Origin: Prochlorococcus sp. AG-418-C09
GTDB taxonomy: Bacteria; Cyanobacteriota; Cyanobacteriia; PCC-6307; Cyanobiaceae
Direction: 5' to 3'
NCBI GenBank assembly: GCA_003214355.1
Contig: QCLS01000001.1
Location: forward strand, 62,001 to 126,000
Length of the DNA stretch: 64,000 bases
The notes under the pieces are model-generated. The model ran no database searches, was not told the origin of the DNA, and was given only the letters and a program-made list of their open reading frames with translations. Positions 56,566-63,973 of the stretch are shown here, in pieces (position 1 is the stretch's first letter; every line of letters starts with the position of its first letter). A program made the translations under genes and the position numbers.

Positions 56566-56862
56566 ATGGCTGTTTATCAAGACTATAAAATTGAGATTAA
56601 TCTCAATGAATTGATTGAAAAAAGAATACCATGCTGCGATTTATTGCATCCCGATCATTGTTTAACTGAAAAACAGGTTGCAGAAATAGCTCATGATATA
56701 AGGATGGATTTAAATCTTCATGATATTTATAAGCAAGTCGATCAACATATTATAAATTATGCAAATGCCGCTGGTATTGAAAATAAAGATCATTGGATAG
56801 AAAACAAACTTCCAGATCTAGATAGAGACCAGAAAGAAGAAGTTGGTATTGATTTTGAGTAA
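56566..56862 (+). CDS. Acidic hypothetical protein, 98 aa
   Basis: MAVYQDYKIEINLNELIEKR, CCDLLHPDHCLTEKQVAEIA and DIRMDLNLHDIYKQVDQHI. The Cys-Cys and His-Cys residues could bind a metal. No family is recognised. The gene has good coding character and its own ATG. Confidence 0.6.
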   Translation: MAVYQDYKIEINLNELIEKRIPCCDLLHPDHCLTEKQVAEIAHDIRMDLNLHDIYKQVDQHIINYANAAGIENKDHWIENKLPDLDRDQKEEVGIDFE

Positions 56863-56880
56863 ATAAAAGAAATTTAAAAC

Positions 56881-57036
56881 TTAAAAATAATTTCTTGCTC
56901 CTAAATATTCGAGATTATATATATACCTTTCACCATCACCATCACCATCGTCATCGTCATCACTAAAAGATGAGATGAAAACTATTACTCCTCCTATTCC
57001 TAAGAAAAAAGAAACATAAAGAATTGGATCAAACAT
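56881..57036 (-). CDS. Membrane microprotein with Asp-run (family member 3)
   Basis: 51 residues: MFDPILYVSFFLGIGGVIVF as the helix, then ISSFSDDDDDDGDGDGERY and a short tail. The six-Asp run and the Asp-Gly alternation parallel the genes at 44463 and 45695. It converges on the 56566 gene with an 18-base gap. Confidence 0.65.
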   Translation of the reverse strand: MFDPILYVSFFLGIGGVIVFISSFSDDDDDGDGDGERYIYNLEYLGARNYF

Positions 57037-57314
57037 AATTCAATCATGCATCATTAAAATATATTCTGAGAGCTACTGAAGATATCTATATAAATTTTTA
57101 ATTATTGAAAGTTTATTTATAAAATAAATACTTTCTTTAGCAAGAAAAAGATTTTGTAGCTACGTAAATAAATACTTTGGTAAATCAAATTCAGTAGAAG
57201 CTTTTACTATTTATTATCTACTTTTAAAAAATGAGAAGATCTCTAATTAAATTTTTAATAGTGAATTGGGGTATTCATGAATTTTCGAGAAATAGATTAT
57301 TATTACCAAATATT

Positions 57315-57500
57315 TTATTTATCACTACGATCGAGGATCAATAAATCTTGAGCTTGAATTGTATCGATCTCCTGCTCATCTTCAGAGTCTTTATAAGATT
57401 CAATCTCAGAATTAACTCTATCTTTATATAGTTCCTTAATGCAATCTATCTCTCTTCTTTTCTTATTAAGTACCGAAAATGGTGATATTTTTAAATTCAT
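57315..57500 (-). CDS. Small charged protein, 61 aa
   Basis: MNLKISPFSVLNKKRREIDC, then an acidic middle (SYKDSEDEQEIDTIQAQD). Soluble, no motif. It follows the 57508 gene on the same strand with a 7-base gap, so the two may form an operon. Confidence 0.5.
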   Translation of the reverse strand: MNLKISPFSVLNKKRREIDCIKELYKDRVNSEIESYKDSEDEQEIDTIQAQDLLILDRSDK

Positions 57501-57507
57501 AATTGCC

Positions 57508-57693
57508 TCAGAATTTTCGTTGGATTCTGACTACAGAATTTGGATGTTTATAAATGTATTTATTAAATTCCCTTGCCAGAAGAAGACAATTGTATGCGTC
57601 GAGGGCATAGATTCCAATATGATGGATTTTATTTGATGAATCTTTATAACTCAATAGATATTTATTACAAGATTTAATTGGTGTTGAAGACAT
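57508..57693 (-). CDS. Small protein, 61 aa
   Basis: MSSTPIKSCNKYLLSYKDSS, then HIGIYALDAYNCLLLAREFN and KHPNSVVRIQRKF. This looks like a short beta-alpha-beta unit. Likely cotranscribed with 57315. Function unknown. Confidence 0.55.
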   Translation of the reverse strand: MSSTPIKSCNKYLLSYKDSSNKIHHIGIYALDAYNCLLLAREFNKYIYKHPNSVVRIQRKF

Positions 57694-58119
57694 TTAAGTG
57701 ATAACAAAATACACTTACGTTCTAACTAAAAATCAACTTTATCTAGCAACAAATAATGTACGGTTTAAGGAACTTATATATACGGATAAAGGATCGTCAA
57801 TTAAATTCCTTAATGGTTAAAATAATCAAAACTTGGATTTGCATTAAAATCTCTAATAAGAGAATTTATTTTTTAGAAATCTTGAACTCATTGGCTTTAT
57901 TTTCAGAGAACCCGCATTATAAGAATCGTAATTGATGGCTGGTAAAATTAATAATTTATTCATATAATTGAACTTTGATATTAGATAATTTCAGTAGATA
58001 GTAAAACTAAAATATTTTAATTTAAAGTAAATTTAAGAAAAAAGTTATTTCCTCGATTTTTATTTCCAATCATAAAATTTTTTGCTATTAATTAATAGCC
58101 AAAAGAAAAAATACAAAAA
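57694..58119. other. Gene-poor AT-rich stretch
   Basis: Only a weak 40-codon GTG frame at 57698-57820 is visible, starting 5 bases from the divergent gene at 57508-57693. No hairpin of note. The right part must hold the promoter of the DUF3303 gene. Confidence 0.45.
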
Positions 58120-58392
58120 ATGCTATATGTTCAGCATTGGTCATTTAAGACTGGATATCATCAAAAAGGTGCAAAAAAATTTCTAGCAGGAGGAGGCGAT
58201 TATCCTGGAGTTGAAATGATTGGAAGGTATCATTCACCAGGTTCTTTAGAGGGTTGGATTATTTTAAAGACTGATGATCCAAAAGCCATATATGAGCATG
58301 TTGCTGAGTGGGCAGAGTTCCTCAATTGGGAAACCACCCCGGTATTCACTGATGAAGATGCTGGTCCAATAGTCGCTAAAGTTTACTCATAG
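58120..58392 (+). CDS. DUF3303 family protein
   Basis: A 90-residue ferredoxin-like-fold protein: MLYVQHWSFKTGYHQKGAKK, GRYHSPGSLEGWIILKTDD and HVAEWAEFLNWETTPVFTDE. These match DUF3303. Such small dimeric alpha-beta barrels often bind small ligands; the role here is unknown. Clean ATG after a purine-rich leader. Confidence 0.88.
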   Translation: MLYVQHWSFKTGYHQKGAKKFLAGGGDYPGVEMIGRYHSPGSLEGWIILKTDDPKAIYEHVAEWAEFLNWETTPVFTDEDAGPIVAKVYS

Positions 58393-58442
58393 ATTTAAGT
58401 TGACAGCTGATTTAGATTAGAGAAATAAGACCTTTCTTAAAA

Positions 58443-58661
58443 ATGGCTGTAAACTCCAATGAATACACAACGCAAGATAATGAACTTACTCCAAAGCAAA
58501 AGGAGTTTGTAGATTTCCTTCAGGAAGCATCAAATCAATCAAAAGAATATAAGCAGCCAAAATTAAATACAATACGGAACCTAATTATTTATGGTGGCTT
58601 TGTAGCTATAGGAATCTTTTTGGTTTATCTCTACTCTTCTTATATCTTCATAAATAAATGA
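58443..58661 (+). CDS. Small membrane-anchored protein, 72 aa
   Basis: A hydrophilic N-terminal 45 residues (LTPKQKEFVDFLQEASNQ) are followed by one helix (NLIIYGGFVAIGIFLVYLY). C-tail-anchored layout. It lies 50 bases downstream of the DUF3303 gene on the same strand. Family unknown. Confidence 0.6.
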   Translation: MAVNSNEYTTQDNELTPKQKEFVDFLQEASNQSKEYKQPKLNTIRNLIIYGGFVAIGIFLVYLYSSYIFINK

Positions 58662-58683
58662 CATGTTTGTCGAATTAAATTAA

Positions 58684-58821
58684 ATGAATAAAAAGAAGCT
58701 ACTATTTTCCGTACTTAAATGTTTCTATTCCCGCCATTTAAATATCAAAAACAAAGGTGAGGCTATAGTTATCAATCAAGGAGGTCTAAATGAAAGAAAA
58801 ACTTCCTTTCACTATTCTTAG
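58684..58821 (+). CDS. Possible small basic protein, 45 aa
   Basis: MNKKKLLFSVLKCFYSRHLN, then a polar end. It overlaps the better-supported start at 58790 in another frame, so at most one of the two is likely to be real. Confidence 0.3.
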   Translation: MNKKKLLFSVLKCFYSRHLNIKNKGEAIVINQGGLNERKTSFHYS

Positions 58822-58870
58822 AAATGTCAATGCAGAAATTTCTAAGATGTATGTTATTGCTTTTCTATAA
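58790..58870 (+). CDS. Possible 26-aa peptide with a strong ribosome-binding site
   Basis: MKEKLPFTILRNVNAEISKM, then YVIAFL. A perfect AAGGAGGT lies 5 bases before the ATG, rare among genes here. It may be a leader peptide or the start of a truncated gene. Confidence 0.4.
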   Translation: MKEKLPFTILRNVNAEISKMYVIAFL

Positions 58871-58986
58871 GAAAAAGAAGAGATGAGAAGTTAATGGGAA
58901 CAAGAATGTAAAGAGCATCCAGCTATTAAGCATTGTTTATTATATTGCGACTAGAGATTTGGAATTTTTCTCAGTAATTTTGAAAT

Positions 58987-59007
58987 AAAAAAAGACTCTT
59001 GCGAGCC
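58987..59007 (-). terminator. Terminator-like hairpin with GCAA tetraloop (minus strand)
   Basis: On the minus strand GGCTC-GCAA-GAGTC (5 bp, one G-T) is followed by seven T residues. No minus-strand gene ends just upstream, so the transcript it would stop is unknown, possibly an antisense or small RNA. Confidence 0.55.
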
Positions 59008-59133
59008 TAGGTGATGGGGATCCTTATTCTGACAAAATTTCATAAAGGAAACAACCCCATAATTAGGTAGAATTTATTGTGTTAAAACACTATATGTAGT
59101 GCTATTATAATATAAAGGCTAGGTGATGGGGAT
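59007..59133 (+). repeat. 15-base direct repeat, two copies
   Basis: CTAGGTGATGGGGAT occurs exactly at 59007-59021 and 59119-59133. The second copy lies at the predicted 5' end of the small RNA at 59117. G-rich motifs are rare in this AT-rich island, so the match is unlikely to be chance. Confidence 0.85.
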
Positions 59134-59172
59134 TATCAAGCATTTTATTTAAGGGGGTTATGCCCCTTTTTT
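59117..59172 (+). ncRNA. Candidate small RNA, about 55 nt
   Basis: TATAAT at 59106-59111 is a perfect -10 box. The predicted RNA starts at GGCTAGGTGATGGGG and ends with the terminator AAGGGG-GTTATG-CCCCTT plus T run. No reading frame fits. It could be a free small RNA or an attenuated leader of the DUF3764-like gene 184 bases downstream. Confidence 0.65.
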
Positions 59173-59355
59173 ATTGGATCCTTTGCATTCTTTAGATTGA
59201 ATTTGGCATTAAAAGATGCATTATGGTTAAAGTTTTTTCATAACTACAAGCCTACTTAAATAGATTAGTAAACGCCTACTATCAAAACTATGCAGTGACT
59301 TTATTTGAACTTTGGCCTAAATTATACGTATAAAACCTTATTTATTATCTTTCTT

Positions 59356-59646
59356 ATGTCTGATTCCATAACATCTGTTTTTACCTTTAGAATTGAAAGT
59401 ACTTTCGAGGAATGGTCAGCAATATTTGATAGTGCTGAAGCAGATAAGAGACATACTGAATTTAATATAAAGCCTCTTTTTAGAGGCGTAAGCAATGAAG
59501 ATCCTCAAAAAGTTATTGTCATTCATCAAGCTCCAAAAGGAAATGTTCAAAAGTTTGTTGAGGCAAATGGTGAATGGATGGCAACTCACAGAGTTGACCT
59601 TACAACAATGGAAGAATCGTCCTGGACTGATTCACCAAAATGTTAA
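59356..59646 (+). CDS. DUF3764-like protein
   Basis: From ATG 59356 (MSDSITSVFTFRIESTFEEW) it has 96 residues. FDSAEADKRHTEFNIKPLFR and VIVIHQAPKGNVQKFVEANG fit my memory of DUF3764, a small family in marine picocyanobacteria. It looks like a dimeric alpha-beta barrel. The longer frame from 59305 adds a non-conserved hydrophobic N-terminus. Confidence 0.72.
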   Translation: MSDSITSVFTFRIESTFEEWSAIFDSAEADKRHTEFNIKPLFRGVSNEDPQKVIVIHQAPKGNVQKFVEANGEWMATHRVDLTTMEESSWTDSPKC

Positions 59647-59810
59647 AGTTGTTGAGTTTCAGGGATTATCTAAATTTGATGAATAAAATGTTTATTGTCT
59701 AATGACTAAACAGTTGAATTAAATACTTAAAAATACTATTGAGAATGAAAAAATTGCATAGCACATATTCAATAAAAGTTTTTTGAATATCTAAATAAAT
59801 ATGCAATCTT

Positions 59811-59912
59811 TTATCTTAAGTAAATAGCTCCTCTATAAGTAAGCTTTATTCTCTTCTCTTCTTGGCTCTTACAATATACAAATGACGTTCCATTGAAATA
59901 CATGTTTACCAT
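59811..59912 (-). CDS. DUF4278-like microprotein, 33 aa
   Basis: MVNMYFNGTSFVYCKSQEEK is followed by KLTYRGAIYLR. The Leu-Thr-Tyr-Arg-Gly-x-x-Tyr ending is the hallmark of DUF4278 proteins of cyanobacteria. It is preceded by an unusually structured leader (59913-60010). Function unknown. Confidence 0.6.
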   Translation of the reverse strand: MVNMYFNGTSFVYCKSQEEKRIKLTYRGAIYLR

Positions 59913-60010
59913 TTTGCAGCTCCTAGGCTCGCTCAAGTCCCCGTCCTATGGCTTGAGTCTTACTGCGGTCTATCCTATAGTAGATCGGACGATTTAGTAG
60001 CAATTGCTAC
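59913..60010 (-). promoter_or_regulatory. Highly structured leader or small RNA
   Basis: Three clean hairpins lie in a row (plus-strand coordinates): CTCAAG/CTTGAG (59932-59957), a 7-bp CGGTCTA/TAGATCG stem with an 8-base loop (59966-59987), and the perfect palindrome GTAGCAATTGCTAC (59997-60010). A TATATA box lies upstream on the minus strand. The block is GC-rich for this region. It may be a riboswitch-like leader of the DUF4278-like gene or an independent RNA. Confidence 0.6.
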
Positions 60011-60453
60011 ACTTTATATATAGAGCATTTATACTTAGTTGTCAATCTTTAGGTGTAAATAAAATTCAATTTAAGCATTAACTCTTCTCTTAGAAACTCC
60101 TTAAAAATAAGAACCAACATATAACTACGAGTAAATACTACACAAAACGTAAAAAATGCTAGAGCTACACAAATCGGACAATGTAGAAATCCCATTCTTA
60201 ATTCTCTAATATAAATTTTAATTGAGCCTCTGATATTAGAATATCAATTCTTCTTTTAAGTAATTTAAGAAATTTAATCATCTATAAAAAATAAACCTTT
60301 AATAAAGTTCGATATTGAATATAACTCTGAGAATTCATTATTATCAATGAGCAAAAATACTGAATCTATTGATATAACAAAGATAAAGTAATAAATACAT
60401 ACAACAAAATATTCCTAATCATGCTTAAATACATTAGTTCTTATTAACTGAAG
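60011..60453. other. Gene-free AT-rich stretch
   Basis: No frame longer than about 20 codons with a plausible start and no strong hairpin. The left end holds the minus-strand promoter of the structured leader and the right end the promoter of the 60454 gene. Confidence 0.5.
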
Positions 60454-60699
60454 ATGGCTTATTCAGATACAAGAATAGTGATAGGTGGTCTAGCCCATAT
60501 TCCTGTTCTTATCTTTATAGCCAATTTCGTTAAAGGCAAGTTTGGAATAAAAGCAAAAGAAGTAAATGAACCTGAAGTAAAAAAAGAGCCCGTTAAAGGT
60601 ATTGAGATCCAAGGGACTATTTTTAAGGAAGAGAAAGCAAATGTCATCAAAGAAATCTCAAATAAGCTAGAAGATATTGAAAAAAAACAGAAAGTTTAA
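60454..60699 (+). CDS. Small membrane-anchored Lys/Glu-rich protein, 81 aa
   Basis: MAYSDTRIVIGGLAHIPVLI forms an N-terminal hydrophobic segment, followed by a long charged region (KEPVKGIEIQGTIFKEEK). Probably anchored at the N-terminus with a disordered cytoplasmic tail. Family unknown. Confidence 0.6.
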   Translation: MAYSDTRIVIGGLAHIPVLIFIANFVKGKFGIKAKEVNEPEVKKEPVKGIEIQGTIFKEEKANVIKEISNKLEDIEKKQKV

Positions 60700-61195
60700 A
60701 AGAACAAATAAAGAAGAAGAAGAAAAGGGATTAACTGATCGCTAACCAAATGGGATATATACCCCCTTATTTTCTAAATAGAAACTTTAATGGATAATAA
60801 ATTTATATGTAAAATATTATTCAAACTTCATTTGAAACTTATATATCTCCCTAAGATACAAACGAAAAAAAGGAAAGAAAAACTCTTTGTTGACTAATTA
60901 AGTTGGAAAAACCTGACTTTCGAAAAGCTAACTTCAATGTCAATCACATAAATGATTTAAATAATAAACACAAAAATCATAAGAGCCGTGTTAAGCAAAA
61001 AGCTAAGTGACTTGGAGGTAATCTTCATTTTAAAAAGGTTTTTATACTCGTGTGTAGGAGTGCGGAGTTAACCTTGAAACCGCAAGGCTCGAGTCCTTAT
61101 GTCCAGACAAGTCCTTAGCCCTTTTATAACGAAAATATATAAGAAAGCAAATTGCTATACTCAGAATATATTAAATAGTTGATCAAATAAAAATA
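60700..61195. other. Non-coding stretch with a possible pseudoknot RNA
   Basis: No gene seen. At 61062-61087 GCGG (61062-61065) can pair with CCGC (61080-61083) while CCTT (61072-61075) pairs with AAGG (61084-61087), an H-type pseudoknot or two alternative hairpins. A 7-base loop hairpin AAGG-CTCGAGT-CCTT follows, similar in shape to a tRNA T-arm. The block is GC-rich for the region and lies 110 bases upstream of the PAP/fibrillin gene. Confidence 0.45.
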
Positions 61196-61738
61196 GTGGA
61201 CATAGAACTAGAATTAATAAAATCACTTCGTGATAAACCAAATTCAAAAGAAAATTTATTATTGGCAACAAAACTTGAAACTAAAGGCAATTTTATTTTA
61301 AGTCGGGATATTGAAAAATTAAAGGGAATATGGGAACTCAGGTGGAGTAGTTCTAATGCGCCATTTTTAAATTATTCTCCATTGATAGATAATCTGCAAA
61401 TATTAGATCCTTTACAATTCAATGCCATGAACTTGCTTAAGCCAAGAGGGATTAATGCAATTGTTGGGACTGGGATCATAGCTAAATTAAACCCAATTAA
61501 TGATATAAGAGTTGAAGTTAAATTTACTCATGCTGGATTGATAGGGCCCCAAATTGGATTCAAAAAGATAAAAGCTTTAGCCGAAATAAAGAAAGCACAA
61601 AAAGGTTGGCTAGATATTACTTATCTAAGTAATGAAATAAGAATATGTAGAGGAGATAAAGGGACATTATTCGTATTGAGGAGGATAGATAATGAAAAAC
61701 TATTGAAGAGATTTCAAGAATTTGTTGATAAAATTTAA
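61196..61738 (+). CDS. PAP/fibrillin family protein
   Basis: A 180-residue protein with a GTG start. KLKGIWELRWSSSNAPFLNY and the C-terminal WLDITYLSNEIRICRGDKGT followed by LFVLRR fit the plastid lipid-associated protein (fibrillin) family. These lipocalin-like proteins bind isoprenoids or lipids at thylakoids and plastoglobules. The role in Prochlorococcus is probably membrane stress protection, by inference from plants and other cyanobacteria. Confidence 0.85.
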   Translation: MDIELELIKSLRDKPNSKENLLLATKLETKGNFILSRDIEKLKGIWELRWSSSNAPFLNYSPLIDNLQILDPLQFNAMNLLKPRGINAIVGTGIIAKLNPINDIRVEVKFTHAGLIGPQIGFKKIKALAEIKKAQKGWLDITYLSNEIRICRGDKGTLFVLRRIDNEKLLKRFQEFVDKI

Positions 61739-62022
61739 AGCATAAAAAAGGTACCAAAGATGAGAGGCCTTTTATTCGAATGATCTATTAATCTAATAGA
61801 ATTCTTCATTAATTATCTTTGTCTCTTAATTCTGGGAAGGAATTAGAAATTTTAATTAAATCATAAACGTCTTTACTATAGTATTTTTATCTAAAATTCC
61901 ACTCCAAATTCAATCCTTTAGCTTTCATTTTCTTGATAATCAGTTCATGACTTTAAATCCTATAAATAGACTTAAATCATTCTTTTCCTTCTTTTTCTTC
62001 ATTAGATCTTATGAAATTAATT
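61739..62022. other. Gene-free AT-rich stretch
   Basis: A weak terminator-like hairpin (AAAAGG...CCTTTT, 61745-61773) follows the PAP/fibrillin gene. Nothing else was seen on either strand. Confidence 0.4.
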
Positions 62023-62127
62023 CTATTTTTTTTCTTTTAATGGATCGAATCTAATATCAAAAGTAACTACTATGCCAATACTTATAAGGAGTAAAGCAAT
62101 CACAATTTGTGGAGAAGGTAACATCAT
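62023..62127 (-). CDS. Membrane microprotein, 34 aa
   Basis: MMLPSPQIVIALLLISIGIV then VTFDIRFDPLKEKK: one helix and a charged tail. Its ATG-ATG follows the stop of the 62128 gene with no gap, which strongly suggests a two-gene operon. Confidence 0.6.
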   Translation of the reverse strand: MMLPSPQIVIALLLISIGIVVTFDIRFDPLKEKK

Positions 62128-62259
62128 TTATCTATTCATTACATAAGCAAGAAAACCGGTAAGGGTTAGTAATTTGAATCCAATAAAAAAAGGTAAATAC
62201 TTCCTAGATAGTTTTGCAACAGGTAATAATTTATTGAATGACTTGACTATTGTTTCCAT
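62128..62259 (-). CDS. Small membrane protein, 43 aa
   Basis: METIVKSFNKLLPVAKLSRK, then YLPFFIGFKLLTLTGFLAYV as a hydrophobic segment and a short MNR end. First gene of the pair with 62023. Such tiny membrane pairs often neighbour hli genes in Prochlorococcus islands. Function unknown. Confidence 0.55.
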   Translation of the reverse strand: METIVKSFNKLLPVAKLSRKYLPFFIGFKLLTLTGFLAYVMNR

Positions 62260-62437
62260 TTTTTAATTGAAGTTATTGAATACTCTAACTAATTATTTTT
62301 ATAAATTAGTCCTTACAGTTAATTTGTAAAATTATTACCTCAAAATCACAAGAGACTGAACTATTACTAAAAGAGATTCTAATTAAGAAATATAAACTCT
62401 GTTAAATTTAATTTAATACTATTTTGGATTACCATAA

Positions 62438-62881
62438 CTAATTACATTGGGCATTACCTAAACCTCCACCGATAACTGCACCTAAAGGCACTGTCCAACC
62501 ATAAGCATCATGAGTTGACAAGGATGCTGCAATCGCACCTCCAATCAATCCGCCTAAGACTGTATTTCCAGTGCACCTTTGTACAGATTCATAATTAGAA
62601 TTAGAAGTTATTGGTTCAGTCTCTAAATGATAATAATTTGAAACCGTGGTATTACCATTACAGGGGATAGAAACCCTCTCTTTATAAGAATGAACATACC
62701 CAGGGGAATTGGAATTACCTGGAACATAATATTCACGATATTCATAACGGAAACATGTATTCTCTAATGCGTATCCTTCTTGCGACTCATATCCATCACG
62801 ACTGGTTAGTTTCCCAAACCCCTCAGAAGCATTTAATGGTATTGAAACTAATAGGAAAATTGATGCAATAATAGTTTTCAT
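62438..62881 (-). CDS. Exported glycine-zipper protein, 147 aa
   Basis: A signal peptide (MKTIIASIFLLVSIPLNASE) precedes a Tyr/Ser-rich middle with Cys residues and a C-terminal glycine zipper (NTVLGGLIGGAIAASL then LGAVIGGGLGNAQC). Glycine-zipper proteins insert in or line the outer membrane in proteobacteria. Function here unknown. Confidence 0.7.
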   Translation of the reverse strand: MKTIIASIFLLVSIPLNASEGFGKLTSRDGYESQEGYALENTCFRYEYREYYVPGNSNSPGYVHSYKERVSIPCNGNTTVSNYYHLETEPITSNSNYESVQRCTGNTVLGGLIGGAIAASLSTHDAYGWTVPLGAVIGGGLGNAQCN

Positions 62882-63153
62882 TGAAATAAAATGTAGATTT
62901 TTTCAATAACTCACACAGTCTAAGAATAAACAATTAGCCTTGAAATTCAAGTTAAGATATTATTGTTTGCTAATTGTCACATGCGACAGTTTGTAAATTT
63001 AATAGGAAATTCATAACTTGAAATTCGGAAGTCTAAACTGCAACTTTTTCTCGCAAAGCATTCGGTACCTAATACACTTTTAAGTAGGAAATTTAATGGA
63101 TAATAATATATTTAATACGATTTCAAAGAGTCTAATTACAAAGCCTTTTGTCC

Positions 63154-63444
63154 TTATCTAAAGCTTAGGTTATGTTGATGAATTAATTTCTTAAAATTCT
63201 CAACTCTTTTTTGTCTGTTTTTTAATGGTCTTGAGGAGTCAAGCACAGCTGCACAACATAATTGCCAACAAGATCTTTCATCTAGGTCTAATTTCTCGCA
63301 TATATTTTTTGGGGCTAAAGTCACTGTATTTAATTCTGCAATATGTTGAGTAGTTTCCCATAACTCTCCCTCAAGAAAGTCAAGTTCAATATTTGATAAT
63401 GATTCTGTAGCTAAGTAATCCTTAATTAGTTCAATTAATTCCAA
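63154..63444 (-). CDS. Hypothetical helical protein, 96 aa
   Basis: MELIELIKDYLATESLSNIE, then LDERSCWQLCCAAVLDSSRP and VENFKKLIHQHNLSF. Helical, with four Cys in the middle. No family is recognised. It is the last conventional-size gene before the hli cluster at the window's end. Confidence 0.6.
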   Translation of the reverse strand: MELIELIKDYLATESLSNIELDFLEGELWETTQHIAELNTVTLAPKNICEKLDLDERSCWQLCCAAVLDSSRPLKNRQKRVENFKKLIHQHNLSFR

Positions 63445-63569
63445 AATTTTTTATTGAAGCAGAATAAGTTAAATGTTCTTTAAGTATTTAATATAGGTAT
63501 AGCAAGATATAAAAAAGCCAACATATTTTCCTTAAAGCAAGCTTAGGATGATTTATGTATAAAACAAAT

Positions 63570-63749
63570 TTATGCTGGCAATCTACAATCAAGTTCTATT
63601 ATTCCTTGATCCATTAAGCGACCAATTTTTAAAATTACTGCCATATCCAATCTTGAAAAGTCTGATTGATGATTTGTAATCCAATCTAAATCAGATAAAG
63701 TTATTACACCAATGATATTAACTTTGAGAAAGAGAATGCCTAAATTCAT
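63570..63749 (-). CDS. Small protein downstream of hli, 59 aa
   Basis: MNLGILFLKVNIIGVITLSD, then LDWITNHQSDFSRLDMAVIL and KIGRLMDQGIIELDCRLPA. The middle resembles a short helix-turn-helix-like unit. It starts 4 bases after the stop of the 63754 gene, so it is the third gene of the hli operon. Confidence 0.6.
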   Translation of the reverse strand: MNLGILFLKVNIIGVITLSDLDWITNHQSDFSRLDMAVILKIGRLMDQGIIELDCRLPA

Positions 63750-63753
63750 TTTT

Positions 63754-63843
63754 TTAGTTAGTTACTTTTTTTCCTTTAGATATCATCACGACTGGTACTA
63801 AAAGATATGTAAAGAAGGAAATCAAGAAAATGTCTATGTTCAT
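63754..63843 (-). CDS. Membrane microprotein in hli operon, 29 aa
   Basis: MNIDIFLISFFTYLLVPVVM then ISKGKKVTN: one helix with a basic tail. Its ATG follows the hli stop codon after a single base, so it is almost certainly cotranslated with hli. Confidence 0.6.
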   Translation of the reverse strand: MNIDIFLISFFTYLLVPVVMISKGKKVTN

Positions 63844-63844
63844 T

Positions 63845-63973
63845 TTAAAAAATCCCAGGGATGATCCAGCCAAAAAGACCGTAGTTTACTACTAGTGCAA
63901 ATAAGCCCATCATTGCCATTCTTCCATTAGTTCTTTCAGCGTTTTGCCAATAATTAGAATTTGTTTTTTCCAT
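63845..63973 (-). CDS. hli: High-light-inducible (Hli) protein
   Basis: 42 residues. AERTNGRMAMMGLFALVVNY carries the Glu-x-x-x-Gly-Arg chlorophyll-binding motif, and FGWIIPGIF is the end, very similar to the Hli at 48526. It is the first gene of a three-gene operon with two small downstream proteins. Light- or stress-induced by analogy with other hli genes. Confidence 0.94.
   Translation of the reverse strand: MEKTNSNYWQNAERTNGRMAMMGLFALVVNYGLFGWIIPGIF

Noticed and set aside
57229-57342. 37-codon plus frame MRRSLIKFLI
   Set aside because: Overlaps the end of a better minus-strand gene and lacks supporting signals.
57698-57820. 40-codon GTG frame divergent from 57508 gene
   Set aside because: Only 4 bases separate the two start codons, leaving no room for leaders; kept as unlikely.
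61040-61115. Possible tRNA because of a T-arm-like hairpin
   Set aside because: No acceptor or anticodon stems can be paired around it.
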